64,000 nucleotides of DNA, taken from the NCBI RefSeq assembly GCF_034263275.1, contig NZ_CP139559.1, forward strand, positions 1,054,001 through 1,118,000, given 5' to 3'. This document shows positions 8,901-16,978 of this stretch, one piece after another. The notes below the pieces were generated by a model. It saw nothing but the letters and a program-made list of their open reading frames with translations. It did no database searches and had not been told where the DNA came from. Origin of the DNA: Mucilaginibacter sp. cycad4 (lineage in GTDB: Bacteria; Bacteroidota; Bacteroidia; Sphingobacteriales; Sphingobacteriaceae). The position numbers were made by a program, and so were the translations under genes. Each line of letters starts with the position of its first letter. Position 1 is the stretch's first letter.

Positions 8901-9254
8901 ATGGCGATTAAAATCACCGACGAATGCATAAACTGCGGGGCCTGCGAACCGGAATGCCCTAATAATGCTATTTATGATGCAGGAGCGGCCTGGCGTTTCA
9001 GCGATGGGACTGGCCTTAGAGGGATAATTGATTTTGGCGATGGTAACACCCTGAATGCCGAAGAAACACAAGCTGCATTATCTGACGATATATATTATAT
9101 AGTACCCGATAAGTGTACCGAATGTGTAGGTTTTCATGACGAGCCTCAATGTGCAGCCGTTTGTCCGGTTGATTGCTGCGTTGATGACGAAGATATCCGC
9201 GAGAGCGAAGAAGAGCTGCTTGCCAAAAAAGACTGGCTGCACATGAACGAATAG
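8901..9254 (+). CDS. Dicluster 4Fe-4S ferredoxin
   Basis: A 117-residue soluble electron carrier. Cluster one is bound by C9, C12, C15 and C19 (CINCGACEPECP). Cluster two is bound by C72, C75, C84 and C88 in the spaced form CxxC-x8-CxxxC, with extra cysteines C92 and C93. About 50 residues of unusual sequence lie between the clusters, longer than in minimal ferredoxins, and the C-terminus is acidic. This architecture resembles the YfhL/FdxN type. It is divergent from the LuxC-type reductase and is followed by a terminator, so it is a single-gene unit. The redox partner is unknown. Confidence 0.93.
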   Translation: MAIKITDECINCGACEPECPNNAIYDAGAAWRFSDGTGLRGIIDFGDGNTLNAEETQAALSDDIYYIVPDKCTECVGFHDEPQCAAVCPVDCCVDDEDIRESEEELLAKKDWLHMNE

Positions 9255-9275
9255 ATATACTTTTTAAATGATATT

Positions 9276-9308
9276 GAAAGGGAGATGCTGTGCATGTCCC
9301 TTTTTGTT
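9276..9308 (+). terminator. Terminator of the ferredoxin gene
   Basis: AAAGGGA at 9277-9283 pairs with TCCCTTT at 9297-9303 and is followed by TTGTTT. It starts 22 bp after the stop codon. Confidence 0.75.
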
Positions 9309-9507
9309 TAGCGATAAATTGAATTTCAAGAACTTGTCAACGTATCGCGCATTTGATTAAAAAGTCTGAAAATATTTGTATTATCGTATAGTTTTATCCC
9401 CAAAACTACAGATACCAGTTATATAAATAATATCATATTAAGATGTTAACCATGTATTAGTTTAAAATACGTGTGGGATTTTTGTTTATTTGATATTTAC
9501 AGAAACT

Positions 9508-10269
9508 ATGGAATACGGGATATGTAACCTGGCCGTAATCCCGCTGAGGGCCGAACCTAACGAGCGGAGCGAGCAGGTATCGCAATTATTATTTGGCGAA
9601 GCGTTTGAAATTACCGAGTGGCAAAACAACTGGGTTAAGATCATTGCTGAGAATGATGGATATGTTGGGTGGATAGGTCGCCTGCAATTTGTTATGCTTG
9701 GTCATATAGCGTATAAAAATATTAAGAACCACCCTCCAAAGCTTACTTATCATGCCGTTACACAGGCCTGGAAAATAAGCGATAACAGCGTTGTTTATTT
9801 ACCGGCTGGCAGCTCTCTTGCTTTTTTGGAGGGCACTTCATGCCGCGTTGGTAACGAGCGCTTTGAAATAATTGGCAAGGTTGGCGAGCCTGAAGATATT
9901 GCAACTACCGCTAAATCATTCCTGAATTCGCCATATTTGTGGGGGGGGCGAACACATTTTGGTATTGATTGCTCTGGTTTTACACAGGTAGTTTATAAAC
10001 TAAAAGGCCTCAGGATTAAACGTGATGCCAGTATGCAGGCAAAACAAGGCAGTAAAATCGATTCAATAAAGGATGCAAGGCTGGGGGACCTGGCTTTTTT
10101 TGATAATGCCGAAGGCCGGGTAACTCATGTGGGCATCATGCTCAATAATGAGCACATCATTCATGCATCCGGTAAAGTTAAAATTGATTCCATTAATGAG
10201 GATGGAATATACTCGCTTGAGCAAAGAAAACATACGCATAATCTGTGTGGTATCAGGCGTTTTTTTTAA
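9508..10269 (+). CDS. NlpC/P60 (C40) peptidase with N-terminal SH3-like region
   Basis: Predicted gamma-D-glutamyl-diamino acid endopeptidase for peptidoglycan fragments. Using the ATG at 9508 it has 253 residues; an in-frame TTG at 9490 would add six. The N-terminal half has SH3b features (IPLRAEPNERSEQVSQLLFG, then WVKIIAENDGYVGWI). The C-terminal NlpC/P60 domain has the catalytic C155 in IDCSGF, H207 in THVGI and a third polar residue H219 in IHASG. No signal peptide is seen, as in cytosolic YkfC or dipeptidyl-peptidase VI enzymes that recycle muropeptides. It stands alone. Confidence 0.9.
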   Translation: MEYGICNLAVIPLRAEPNERSEQVSQLLFGEAFEITEWQNNWVKIIAENDGYVGWIGRLQFVMLGHIAYKNIKNHPPKLTYHAVTQAWKISDNSVVYLPAGSSLAFLEGTSCRVGNERFEIIGKVGEPEDIATTAKSFLNSPYLWGGRTHFGIDCSGFTQVVYKLKGLRIKRDASMQAKQGSKIDSIKDARLGDLAFFDNAEGRVTHVGIMLNNEHIIHASGKVKIDSINEDGIYSLEQRKHTHNLCGIRRFF

Positions 10270-10366
10270 TTAGCCTGTGCTTATTTAACCAAATAGTAAA
10301 AGAGATAAGAGAAGGAAAGTGGTTTAATTTAGTAAGATAAGTTTTTGGAAAAGAAAACGAGGCGGG

Positions 10367-11278
10367 TCAGCTAAATTTAACCTCCCAGGAAATGATCTTT
10401 TTATCGTCACTTACCGAAAGGAGCTGGTTGGACGTTCCCCATGCTAATTTATTGATAGATAGCACATGGCCTGGATATCCTTTTTCCCTGCTGATATTTT
10501 TGTAGAGTTTAAAATCGTCCGATCCCCAGATCTTGATACTTTTATCCATGCTGGCAGTAGCAAAATAAGGCAGGGTAGGATGGAATACAATATGGTTCAC
10601 TGCAAACAGATGGGCGGGGATGTTTTTTATTTCATGATAACTGCTGCTATCCCAAATCTTTACCTGGGCATCTCTTGAGCCGGAAGCGATGTAACTTCCA
10701 TCGGGGCTGTAAGCAAGTGAAAAAACTGCCATAGTATGGCCATGAAGCGCTTTAATAATAGTATAATCTTCCAGGTCGTAAACGGCGATATGATTATCGC
10801 GGCAACCGAATGCCACCCGTTTTTGATCGGGCGAAACGGCAATACAACGAACTGTATCCCTGGATACCGTTATGCTGTGCACCATTTCAAGTGTTTTAAG
10901 GCTCCATACAGATACAGTACCATCTTCTGATGCTATTAATAACTCATCTTTTTTAACCGATGATTTGACGTCAAAAATAGCTTTGTGGTGATGCCTTAAA
11001 GGTTTGAGTAATTTCTGCTGAATAAAATCAAACACCAGAACCTCGCCGCTGCGTAAACCGGCAAACATTAGCGGGTATCCCTCCGGACAATGAATGGCAT
11101 AAATGGATGCATTAACCGGGAACATCACCTTAATAAACGAGAAATCATTCAGGCTCCACTCAACCAGTCCCTTATCATTGCCGCCTGTAAACAATATCCC
11201 CGGCTTTTGCGATAGTTCAAGTGTGAATATCGGGTTGGCATGGCCTGTAAGCTCGGCTGTTTTTTGTACGGTGATCAT
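10367..11278 (-). CDS. WD40 beta-propeller protein
   Basis: The 303 residues are made almost wholly of WD40 repeats. Clear blades end in VWSL, VYDL, IWDS and IWGS, and GH/D dipeptides such as LTGHANPIF, LHGHTMAVF and HLFAVNHIVF recur at about 40-residue spacing, which suggests a seven-bladed propeller. No catalytic domain, signal peptide or membrane anchor is present, so it is probably a cytosolic interaction scaffold. It follows hisIE on the same strand, separated by an inverted repeat, so read-through from the his operon is possible. The partner is unknown. Confidence 0.88.
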   Translation of the reverse strand: MITVQKTAELTGHANPIFTLELSQKPGILFTGGNDKGLVEWSLNDFSFIKVMFPVNASIYAIHCPEGYPLMFAGLRSGEVLVFDFIQQKLLKPLRHHHKAIFDVKSSVKKDELLIASEDGTVSVWSLKTLEMVHSITVSRDTVRCIAVSPDQKRVAFGCRDNHIAVYDLEDYTIIKALHGHTMAVFSLAYSPDGSYIASGSRDAQVKIWDSSSYHEIKNIPAHLFAVNHIVFHPTLPYFATASMDKSIKIWGSDDFKLYKNISREKGYPGHVLSINKLAWGTSNQLLSVSDDKKIISWEVKFS

Positions 11279-11283
11279 ACTTT

Positions 11284-11370
11284 AGTTCATAGTTAATGGT
11301 TCATAGATCATAGCAAAATTAACAGGTTAAAGCAAATTTAGCCATGAACCATGATCTATGAACCATGAAC
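11284..11370. repeat. Stuttering inverted repeat (GTTCATAG words)
   Basis: The arms at about 11284-11313 and 11342-11370 are built from the words GTTCATAG and GGTTCATAGATCAT in opposite orientation. It fills the gap between hisIE and the WD40 gene. The same vocabulary is found at 29768-29849 and as a single arm near 22650-22680. Confidence 0.75.
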
Positions 11371-11375
11371 AAATA

Positions 11376-11963
11376 TTACTTATGCCTTGATTCTAAATTT
11401 TTAGCAATTGTTTCCAGTGTCAGCCCTTTTTCGCGAAGCAGGACCAGCAAATGAAAAACAAGATCTGATGATTCATTGATCAGGTCGGTTTCGGTTTCGG
11501 AAAGGGCGGCAATTACGGTTTCAACACCTTCTTCGCCAACTTTCTGGGCTATTTTGTTAAGGCCTTTATTGCGGAGTTTGTTTACATATGAACCCTCTAC
11601 CGGGTTAGCATACCTGTCGGCAATGATATTTTCCAGCTCCAGGATAAAGTTTTGATTAAATTCGGTATTGAAGCAGCTGCGTGAGCCAGTATGGCAGGTA
11701 GGCCCATCGGCTTTCACTTTGATCAGCAACGTGTCGTTATCGCAATCAATGCTAATACTTTTTACATGCAGAAAGTTGCTGCTGGTTTCACCTTTGGTCC
11801 ACAAGCGGTTTTTTGAGCGTGAGTAAAAAGTAACGATATTTTCCTGTACGGTTTTATCGTATGCTTCCTGGTTCATGTAACCGAGCATCAGCACCTCTAA
11901 AGTTTGCTCGTCCTGTATGATTACGGGGACAAGCCCGTCGGTTTTTTCAAAATCTATGTTCAT
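11376..11963 (-). CDS. hisIE: Bifunctional phosphoribosyl-AMP cyclohydrolase / phosphoribosyl-ATP pyrophosphatase
   Basis: Catalyses the second and third steps of histidine synthesis. The 195-residue protein starts MNIDFEK at the ATG at 11963; the frame is open further upstream only through repeat sequence. The HisI domain (about 1-105) shows SRSKNRLWTKGETSSN, CDNDTLLIKV and the zinc-binding C-x-T-G-x-x-S-C segment (PTCHTGSRSCF). The HisE domain (about 112-195) contains the acidic GEEGVETVIAAL and NESSDLVFHLLVLL. It is the last gene of the his operon, with a paired-hairpin element between it and hisF. Confidence 0.96.
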   Translation of the reverse strand: MNIDFEKTDGLVPVIIQDEQTLEVLMLGYMNQEAYDKTVQENIVTFYSRSKNRLWTKGETSSNFLHVKSISIDCDNDTLLIKVKADGPTCHTGSRSCFNTEFNQNFILELENIIADRYANPVEGSYVNKLRNKGLNKIAQKVGEEGVETVIAALSETETDLINESSDLVFHLLVLLREKGLTLETIAKNLESRHK

Positions 11964-11976
11964 TGCAACTGTTTTT

Positions 11977-12075
11977 GTTCCCCTCTCGAGAGGGGGAGCG
12001 GAGGGTGTGTGCCGGGAGGGGTGTGTTCGTCGCTTGAAGAGAAACACAGCCCTCCACCTCTCTCAAGAGGGGAAT
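11977..12075. repeat. Paired GC-rich hairpin element, hisF-hisIE junction
   Basis: One end carries the perfect palindrome CCCCTCTCGAGAGGGG. The other carries CCTCTCTCAAGAGG with GGGG. About 65 bp lies between, including GGGAGGGGTGTG. Layout is two hairpins in inverted orientation, as in the other elements at his junctions, though the sequence is more diverged. It fills most of the 134-bp gap between hisF and hisIE. Confidence 0.75.
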
Positions 12076-12097
12076 CGCACAAGCCGCCGCTTTTATC

Positions 12098-13237
12098 TCA
12101 AATTCTAACTTCTATCTTATTATCTTGTAGTATCCTCTTCAAATCCGGTATCAGTATCTCTCCATAATGAAATACCGAAGCAGCCAGCGCGGCATCAACA
12201 TTGGTTTTTTCAAAAACATCAACAAAGTGTTCCACTTTGCCGGCACCGCCCGAAGCTATTACCGGAATATGCACGGCATCATTAACAGTTTTAAGCAAAC
12301 CATTATCAAAACCGCCTTTGGTGCCGTCATGATCCATAGAAGTGAGCAGGATTTCGCCTGCGCCACGGCTTTCAGCCTCCAGGATCCACTCCAATGTTTG
12401 GCGCTCCGTTGGCAGCCTGCCGCCATTGAGGTGTACTACGTTTTTATCACCAATGCTGCGGGTATCAACAGCTATTACCACAAACTGAACACCGAAGGCA
12501 GCAGCCAGTTCGTCTATCAGTTTAGGGTTACGCACTGCTGCCGAGTTAATGGAAATTTTATCTGCGCCTGCATTCAGCAGCGCATCGGCATCGGCAATTT
12601 CATTAATGCCGCCTCCAATGGTGAAAGGAATATTGATTTGCCTGGCTACGGCCTTTACCAGCTCAACCATAGTTTTGCGACGTTCAACAGTGGCGGTGAT
12701 GTCCAAAAACACCAGTTCGTCGGCCCCCTGGTTTGAGTAATTCCAGGCCAGCTCTACCGGGTCGCCGGCATCGCGCAAGTCAACAAAGTTTACACCTTTG
12801 ACTGTACGCCCATCTTTAACGTCAAGGCAGGGGATAATTCGCTTGGCAAGCCCCCCCCGCCCCCTAAAGGGGGAGCCTTTGATTTGCGTATTTATATTTT
12901 CCAATACTTTTTCTAAATGATTAACTACCTGTTCGTTGGTAAAACGTAATACTTTTAATCCGTCGAGTTCTAAGTTGGTTTGCCTGATTATATCGTTAAG
13001 CGCGATGTCTGGTCGTAAATGTATATCACCGTCTAACTCGACAATTAACTTATGCTGATGACAATAAAAATCGGCGATATAAATCCCTAAAGGATGTTGT
13101 CTTCTGGATTTTACACCTAACTGTTTGCCTTTCAGATGTTGCCAAAGTAGTTCCTCCGCGGCAGTCATTCTATAACGAAGAGATTCAGCATTTTGAAAGA
13201 CTAACTTATCGGCTCCCAAAAACATTTTTCTTTTCAT
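12098..13237 (-). CDS. hisF: DUF559 (Vsr-like) endonuclease domain fused in frame to imidazole glycerol phosphate synthase HisF
   Basis: A 379-residue chimera. Residues 1-118 are a DUF559 nuclease domain with PD-(D/E)xK-like residues D56 (IADFYC) and E67-x-D69 (IVELDG), all intact. Residues 119-129 ([11 protein letters not shown]) are translated repeat DNA. Residues 130-379 are a complete HisF, the cyclase subunit that makes IGP and AICAR from PRFAR and ammonia, with both catalytic aspartates D139 and D258. The usual HisF start methionine (MLAKRI) is replaced by a glycine codon and no ATG lies nearby. HisF must therefore be made as this fusion, from a rare start codon, or after an unseen frame change. 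The 8-C homopolymer at 12851-12858 is where a sequencing or slippage error would matter. Confidence 0.9.
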   Translation of the reverse strand: MKRKMFLGADKLVFQNAESLRYRMTAAEELLWQHLKGKQLGVKSRRQHPLGIYIADFYCHQHKLIVELDGDIHLRPDIALNDIIRQTNLELDGLKVLRFTNEQVVNHLEKVLENINTQIKGSPFRGRGGLAKRIIPCLDVKDGRTVKGVNFVDLRDAGDPVELAWNYSNQGADELVFLDITATVERRKTMVELVKAVARQINIPFTIGGGINEIADADALLNAGADKISINSAAVRNPKLIDELAAAFGVQFVVIAVDTRSIGDKNVVHLNGGRLPTERQTLEWILEAESRGAGEILLTSMDHDGTKGGFDNGLLKTVNDAVHIPVIASGGAGKVEHFVDVFEKTNVDAALAASVFHYGEILIPDLKRILQDNKIEVRI

Positions 13238-13274
13238 TGTTGAACTATTTCTCCCCCTTTAGGGGGCCGGGGGG
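12851..13274 (-). mobile_element. DUF559 cassette bounded by inverted GC-rich repeats, hisA-hisF junction
   Basis: About 424 bp bounded by 12851-12875 and 13251-13274. Each arm contains CCCCCTAAAGGGGG next to a second run of Cs or Gs, in inverted orientation. The DUF559 coding part (12878-13237) fills the space between them. The element begins 4 bp after the hisA stop and ends exactly at codon 2 of hisF. Similar arms without any nuclease gene lie at 14623-14739. Calling it mobile is an inference from the arms, the out-of-place nuclease and the lost hisF start; no target-site duplication was found. Confidence 0.6.
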
Positions 13275-13278
13275 CGAC

Positions 13279-14028
13279 TTATATCGATATCAGCGCATCC
13301 AAATTCCAGTGTTTCACGTCTTCAATGGTGATATGGCCCTCATATATCGCTTTTCCAACTACTACCGATTCAACTTTTAAGCGGTTAAGTTTTTCGATAT
13401 CACCCATAGAGCTAACGCCGCCTGATGCGATCAGTTTGATGAATGGAGAATGGTCGAGCAGTTTTTCGTACAGCTCAATGCCAGCACCGCCAAGTTTGCC
13501 ATCTTTGTTGATGTCAGTGCACAGGAAACGGAAGAAACCCAGGCTCAGACATTTGTCAACATAGTCCATCAATTTAATTGGCGAGCTTTCCATCCAGCCG
13601 GAGTATTTGATCACCTCGTCAAGCACGTCGATGGCTACAACAACCTGGTCGGAGCATTTGTCTTTACCGCAAATTTCTTTACTTAGTTCGGGCAGGAAGC
13701 TGGGATTGGTTAGGGCCTGTGTGCCCACAATTACGCGGTGAACGCCTGCATCTATCAGCTCTTTCACTTTTTCGATGCTGCGGATCCCCCCGCCGTATTG
13801 TACCTTCATATCAGTTTTTCGGATCACATCAAACAGGTATTGCTGGTTGCTGAAATCGTTTTTTGCGCCGTTAAGGTCAATGATGTGAATGAAGTTGGTG
13901 CCGTTGCTCTGGTAGCGCTCAATCATTTCTTCAAGGGTAACATCGTATTCGGTTACCTGTTTGTAGTCGCCTTCACGAAGACGGACTACCTTCTTGTTCA
14001 AAATGTCAATGGCAGGAATAATGTACAT
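13279..14028 (-). CDS. hisA: 1-(5-phosphoribosyl)-5-[(5-phosphoribosylamino)methylideneamino]imidazole-4-carboxamide isomerase
   Basis: Cytosolic TIM-barrel isomerase of the fourth step in histidine synthesis, converting ProFAR to PRFAR, the HisF substrate. The 249-residue length is normal. The N-terminal MYIIPAIDIL carries the catalytic D8, QYGGGIRS is the first phosphate loop (about 76-83) and LIASGGVSSMGDI the second. The catalytic general acid lies in the DINKDGKLGG region. The start is 5 bp after the hisH stop, so translation is probably coupled. It is followed by the DUF559 element. Confidence 0.95.
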   Translation of the reverse strand: MYIIPAIDILNKKVVRLREGDYKQVTEYDVTLEEMIERYQSNGTNFIHIIDLNGAKNDFSNQQYLFDVIRKTDMKVQYGGGIRSIEKVKELIDAGVHRVIVGTQALTNPSFLPELSKEICGKDKCSDQVVVAIDVLDEVIKYSGWMESSPIKLMDYVDKCLSLGFFRFLCTDINKDGKLGGAGIELYEKLLDHSPFIKLIASGGVSSMGDIEKLNRLKVESVVVGKAIYEGHITIEDVKHWNLDALISI

Positions 14029-14033
14029 ATCCT

Positions 14034-14702
14034 TTATATTTTTGAGAAATTAGTTAACAATGTTTCGCCAAACACGCCCGATTTTTCGGGGTGAAATTGT
14101 ACGCCATAAAAATTATCAAGCCAAATTGATGCCGAAAATTCGTTTCCGTAATCGGTGGCCAATAAAGTGTATGCTTTATCATACTCAATAAAGTATGAAT
14201 GTACAAAGTAAAAATGTGAACCTGACGGTATATTTTCAAATAGGGGGTTGTCCTTTTCAGGGTAAACCCTGTTCCAGCCCGTGTGCGGCACTTTATGATC
14301 AGCACTATCTTTAAACCTTAAAGTTTTAACCGGGATGATATCCAATAGGTTAGAGTCGCCCTCTTCAGAGTGGGAGGTAAGCAATTGCATACCTACACAA
14401 ATACCCAGGGTAGGTTTTTTTAACGCTTTAATGGATGGCACCAATCCGGTAGCAACGAGCTTATTCATAGCAGCGCCGGCATGGCCAACACCCGGAATAA
14501 TGTAACGGTCATACTTATCAAAATCCTCTTCACTATTAATAAAGCCATAGGATATCCCTAAGCGCTCTAAAGCGGCAGTAAGGGAAAATATGTTTCCGGC
14601 TCCGTATAGAATGATGCCGATACCCCCCCCGCCCCCTAAAGGGGGTGCCTCTGCGAGGCTTTCCTTGTCTACTTTTTGTATGTTTTGATCTGGTGTATCC
14701 AT
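14034..14702 (-). CDS. hisH: Imidazole glycerol phosphate synthase glutaminase subunit HisH, with repeat-derived N-terminus
   Basis: Class I glutamine amidotransferase that supplies ammonia to HisF. The triad is complete: C102 (GICVGMQ), H204 and E206 (QFHPEKSG). HisH homology starts only at about residue 28 (IGIILYGAGN). The first 27 residues, MDTPDQNIQKVDKESLAEAP then PLGGGGG, are encoded by the hairpin element between hisB and hisH, and the only in-frame ATG lies in that element. The aspartate common in the family's DYGAGN opening is leucine here (ILYGAGN). The oxyanion segment PGVGHAG is present. The core appears functional. Confidence 0.93.
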   Translation of the reverse strand: MDTPDQNIQKVDKESLAEAPPLGGGGGIGIILYGAGNIFSLTAALERLGISYGFINSEEDFDKYDRYIIPGVGHAGAAMNKLVATGLVPSIKALKKPTLGICVGMQLLTSHSEEGDSNLLDIIPVKTLRFKDSADHKVPHTGWNRVYPEKDNPLFENIPSGSHFYFVHSYFIEYDKAYTLLATDYGNEFSASIWLDNFYGVQFHPEKSGVFGETLLTNFSKI

Positions 14703-14739
14703 TTTGTGCTTTTTACTCCCCCTTTAGGGGGCCGGGGGC
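14623..14739. repeat. Paired GC-rich hairpin element, hisB-hisH junction
   Basis: The arms at 14623-14646 and 14716-14739 each contain CCCCCTAAAGGGGG or its complement plus an outer C/G run, in inverted orientation. About 70 bp separates them. The arms closely match those around the DUF559 cassette at 12851-13274, but no nuclease is present. The hisH start codon lies between the arms. The element runs from 2 bp after hisB into hisH codon 27. Confidence 0.9.
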
Positions 14740-14741
14740 AT

Positions 14742-15881
14742 TTACAAAAGCCCCTTCGTGCTTGGTAAAACCATCTTATCTACATCACGTTTTACGGCTA
14801 CTTTTATTGCTTTGGCAAAGGCTTTAAATATAGCTTCAATTTTGTGATGTTCGTTCTGGCCTTCGGCTTTTATGTTCAAATTGCTTTTTGAGGCATCACT
14901 GAACGATTTGAAGAAATGGTAAAACATTTCGGTTGGTACATCGCCCACTTTTTCGCGTTTAAAATCGGCGTCCCAAACTATCCAGTTACGGCCGCCAAAG
15001 TCGATAGCTGCTTGTGCCAGGCAATCATCCATCGGCAGGCAGAAACCATAGCGTTCAATACCCATTTTGTTACCTAACGCGGCGGCAAATACTTCGCCTA
15101 AGGCAATGCCGGTATCTTCAATGGTGTGGTGCTCGTCAATATGCAGATCTCCTTTGGCTGTAATTTCCAGGTCGATACTGCCGTGACGGGCAATCTGATC
15201 CAGCATGTGGTCAAAAAAATGCAGGCCCGTTGATATTTTGGCATCACCCTTACCATCAAGGTTTATTTTGATGTAGATATCGGTTTCCTTAGTGGCACGG
15301 CGGTGTTCAAATACCCGCTGACCGAGTTTTAAAAACTCATAAATCTTTTGCCAGTCGGTAGTTTCCAAAGCAATCACATCGCCGATATGATCGGCTTCGC
15401 TAAATTCGCTTCCACCCAGATTGCTGTTGTTGTTAAGCCAGATGGCTTTTGCACCCAGGTTTTTCGCCAGCAATACATCGTTTTTACGATCGCCGATGGT
15501 GAATGAATTTTTCAGGTCGTATTTCTCCGCATCCAGGTACTGAGTTAATAAGGCAGTGCCGGGTTTGCGGGTAGGAGCATTGTCGCGGGCAAAAGTACGG
15601 TCGATGATCTGATTGGCAAATTTTACGCCTTCACCTTCAAAGGTTTGAAGGAGGAAATTGTGTACAGGCCAAAATGTATCTTCAGGATAAACAGAAGTTC
15701 CCAAGCCATCCTGGTTGGTAACCATCACCAGTTCAAAATCAAGCTCTTTGGCTATTTTGGGCAGATAGGTTAACGCACCTGGATAAAACTCCAGCTTGGC
15801 AAATGAATCGATCTGCTCATCAGCAGGCTCTTTGATCAGGGTGCCGTCGCGGTCAACGAATAATATTTTCTGTAAGCTCAT
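14742..15881 (-). CDS. hisB: Bifunctional histidinol-phosphatase / imidazoleglycerol-phosphate dehydratase
   Basis: Performs the sixth and eighth steps of histidine synthesis. From the ATG at 15881 the protein has 379 residues; the frame is open further upstream into hisC but family comparison favours [15 protein letters not shown]. The N-terminal HAD phosphatase has the DxDGT nucleophile motif at D10 and D12, and TNQDGLG. The C-terminal dehydratase has the two metal-binding repeats [14 protein letters not shown] and [14 protein letters not shown], plus the later [17 protein letters not shown]. It is a fusion of the E. coli type. Gaps of 49 bp to hisC and about 40 bp to the hisH ATG. Confidence 0.95.
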   Translation of the reverse strand: MSLQKILFVDRDGTLIKEPADEQIDSFAKLEFYPGALTYLPKIAKELDFELVMVTNQDGLGTSVYPEDTFWPVHNFLLQTFEGEGVKFANQIIDRTFARDNAPTRKPGTALLTQYLDAEKYDLKNSFTIGDRKNDVLLAKNLGAKAIWLNNNSNLGGSEFSEADHIGDVIALETTDWQKIYEFLKLGQRVFEHRRATKETDIYIKINLDGKGDAKISTGLHFFDHMLDQIARHGSIDLEITAKGDLHIDEHHTIEDTGIALGEVFAAALGNKMGIERYGFCLPMDDCLAQAAIDFGGRNWIVWDADFKREKVGDVPTEMFYHFFKSFSDASKSNLNIKAEGQNEHHKIEAIFKAFAKAIKVAVKRDVDKMVLPSTKGLL

Positions 15882-15930
15882 CCAAATATAATTATTGATT
15901 TTTGAATTAGTGATTTCATCCTTTACTGCT

Positions 15931-16977
15931 TTATTTGAAGTTTTGTAGCGTGTCCAGTAAAACAGTGTTTTCGTCGGGAGTACCAACGGTGATGCGGAGG
16001 CAACCTTCGCAAAGCTCAACTTTGGAGCGGTTGCGTACTATGATGCCCTGTTTAACGAGGTAATCATAAATGCCGTTGGCGTTGGTGGTTTTAACGAGGA
16101 TGAAATTGGCATCTGACGGGTAAATATCTACCACAAAATCAAAATCTTTCAGTTGCAAAACCAACCTGTCGCGCTGGGCAAGGGTTTCTTTGATCCATTC
16201 GTTAACCTGGCCAACGTTTGCCAAAGCTGCCAAAGCCAGTTGCTGCGAGGATTCGTTAACATTATAAGGTGGTTTTACCTTATTCATCACCTCAATGATC
16301 TCTTCGCTGGCGAAGGCCATGCCCACGCGTAAACCGGCCAGCCCCCAGGCTTTGGAAAGGGTTTGCATCACTACAAGGTTAGCACATTCGGTCAATTCCT
16401 GGATAAACGATTTTTGCCTGCTAAAGTTGATATAAGCCTCATCAACTACTACAATGCCGCTAAAATTAGCCAGTAAGGTTTGGATATCGTCGCGGTTAAT
16501 AGAGTTGCCGGTAGGGTTGTTCGGCGAGCAGATAAAGATCAGTTTAGTGTTTTTGTCGATAGCTTCGGCAATGCCTTCTAAATTTAGCTGATAATCTTCC
16601 GTAAGGTTTACTTTGCGGGCCTGGATATCGTTGATGTTGGCCGATACCTCGTACATGCCGTAAGTAGGCGGTACCAGGATCACGTTGTCAACACCTGGAT
16701 TGCAAAAGCTGCGGAACAGGATATCGATAGCTTCATCGCTGCCATTACCCACAAAAATATTGCGGGGCGGTACGCCTTTAATTTCGGTGATGCGTTTTTT
16801 TAGATCGTACTGCAAAGGATCAGGGTAGCGGTTAAACTGCTGATCTAAAGGGGAGCCAAAAGCATTTTCATTGGCATCCAGGAAAACGCTTGCCTCGCCC
16901 TGGTACTCGTCACGTGCCGATGAATAAGGTACAAGACGTTTTATATTTTCTCTGAGTATATTATTTATATCGAACAT
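15931..16977 (-). CDS. hisC: Histidinol-phosphate aminotransferase
   Basis: PLP-dependent class II aminotransferase that converts imidazole-acetol phosphate to histidinol phosphate. The 348 residues include the [11 protein letters not shown] opening, [12 protein letters not shown] (cofactor phosphate binding), [15 protein letters not shown] and the PLP lysine K209 in [14 protein letters not shown]. Length is normal for the family. Its ATG is separated by a single base from the stop of the upstream lipoprotein gene, implying translational coupling. Confidence 0.95.
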   Translation of the reverse strand: MFDINNILRENIKRLVPYSSARDEYQGEASVFLDANENAFGSPLDQQFNRYPDPLQYDLKKRITEIKGVPPRNIFVGNGSDEAIDILFRSFCNPGVDNVILVPPTYGMYEVSANINDIQARKVNLTEDYQLNLEGIAEAIDKNTKLIFICSPNNPTGNSINRDDIQTLLANFSGIVVVDEAYINFSRQKSFIQELTECANLVVMQTLSKAWGLAGLRVGMAFASEEIIEVMNKVKPPYNVNESSQQLALAALANVGQVNEWIKETLAQRDRLVLQLKDFDFVVDIYPSDANFILVKTTNANGIYDYLVKQGIIVRNRSKVELCEGCLRITVGTPDENTVLLDTLQNFK

Positions 16978-16978
16978 T

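Noticed and set aside
11964..12047. Extended N-terminus of hisIE
   Set aside because: The 28 extra codons read repeat DNA (PSRHTPSAPPLERG). The ATG at 11963 matches the family start.
11904..12167. Open frames on the plus strand across the hisF-hisIE junction
   Set aside because: Opposite strand of hisIE, hisF and the repeat element; composition reflects the GC-rich repeat only.
12851..12877. Simple frameshift or sequencing error as the reason for the hisF fusion
   Set aside because: Not fully excluded, but the frame is open through the element, all HisF and DUF559 key residues are intact, and a change in the C-run would leave hisF with no start at all.
15882..16019. Extended N-terminus of hisB overlapping hisC
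   Set aside because: The 46 extra residues are the reading of hisC in another frame; [15 protein letters not shown] at 15881 matches the family.
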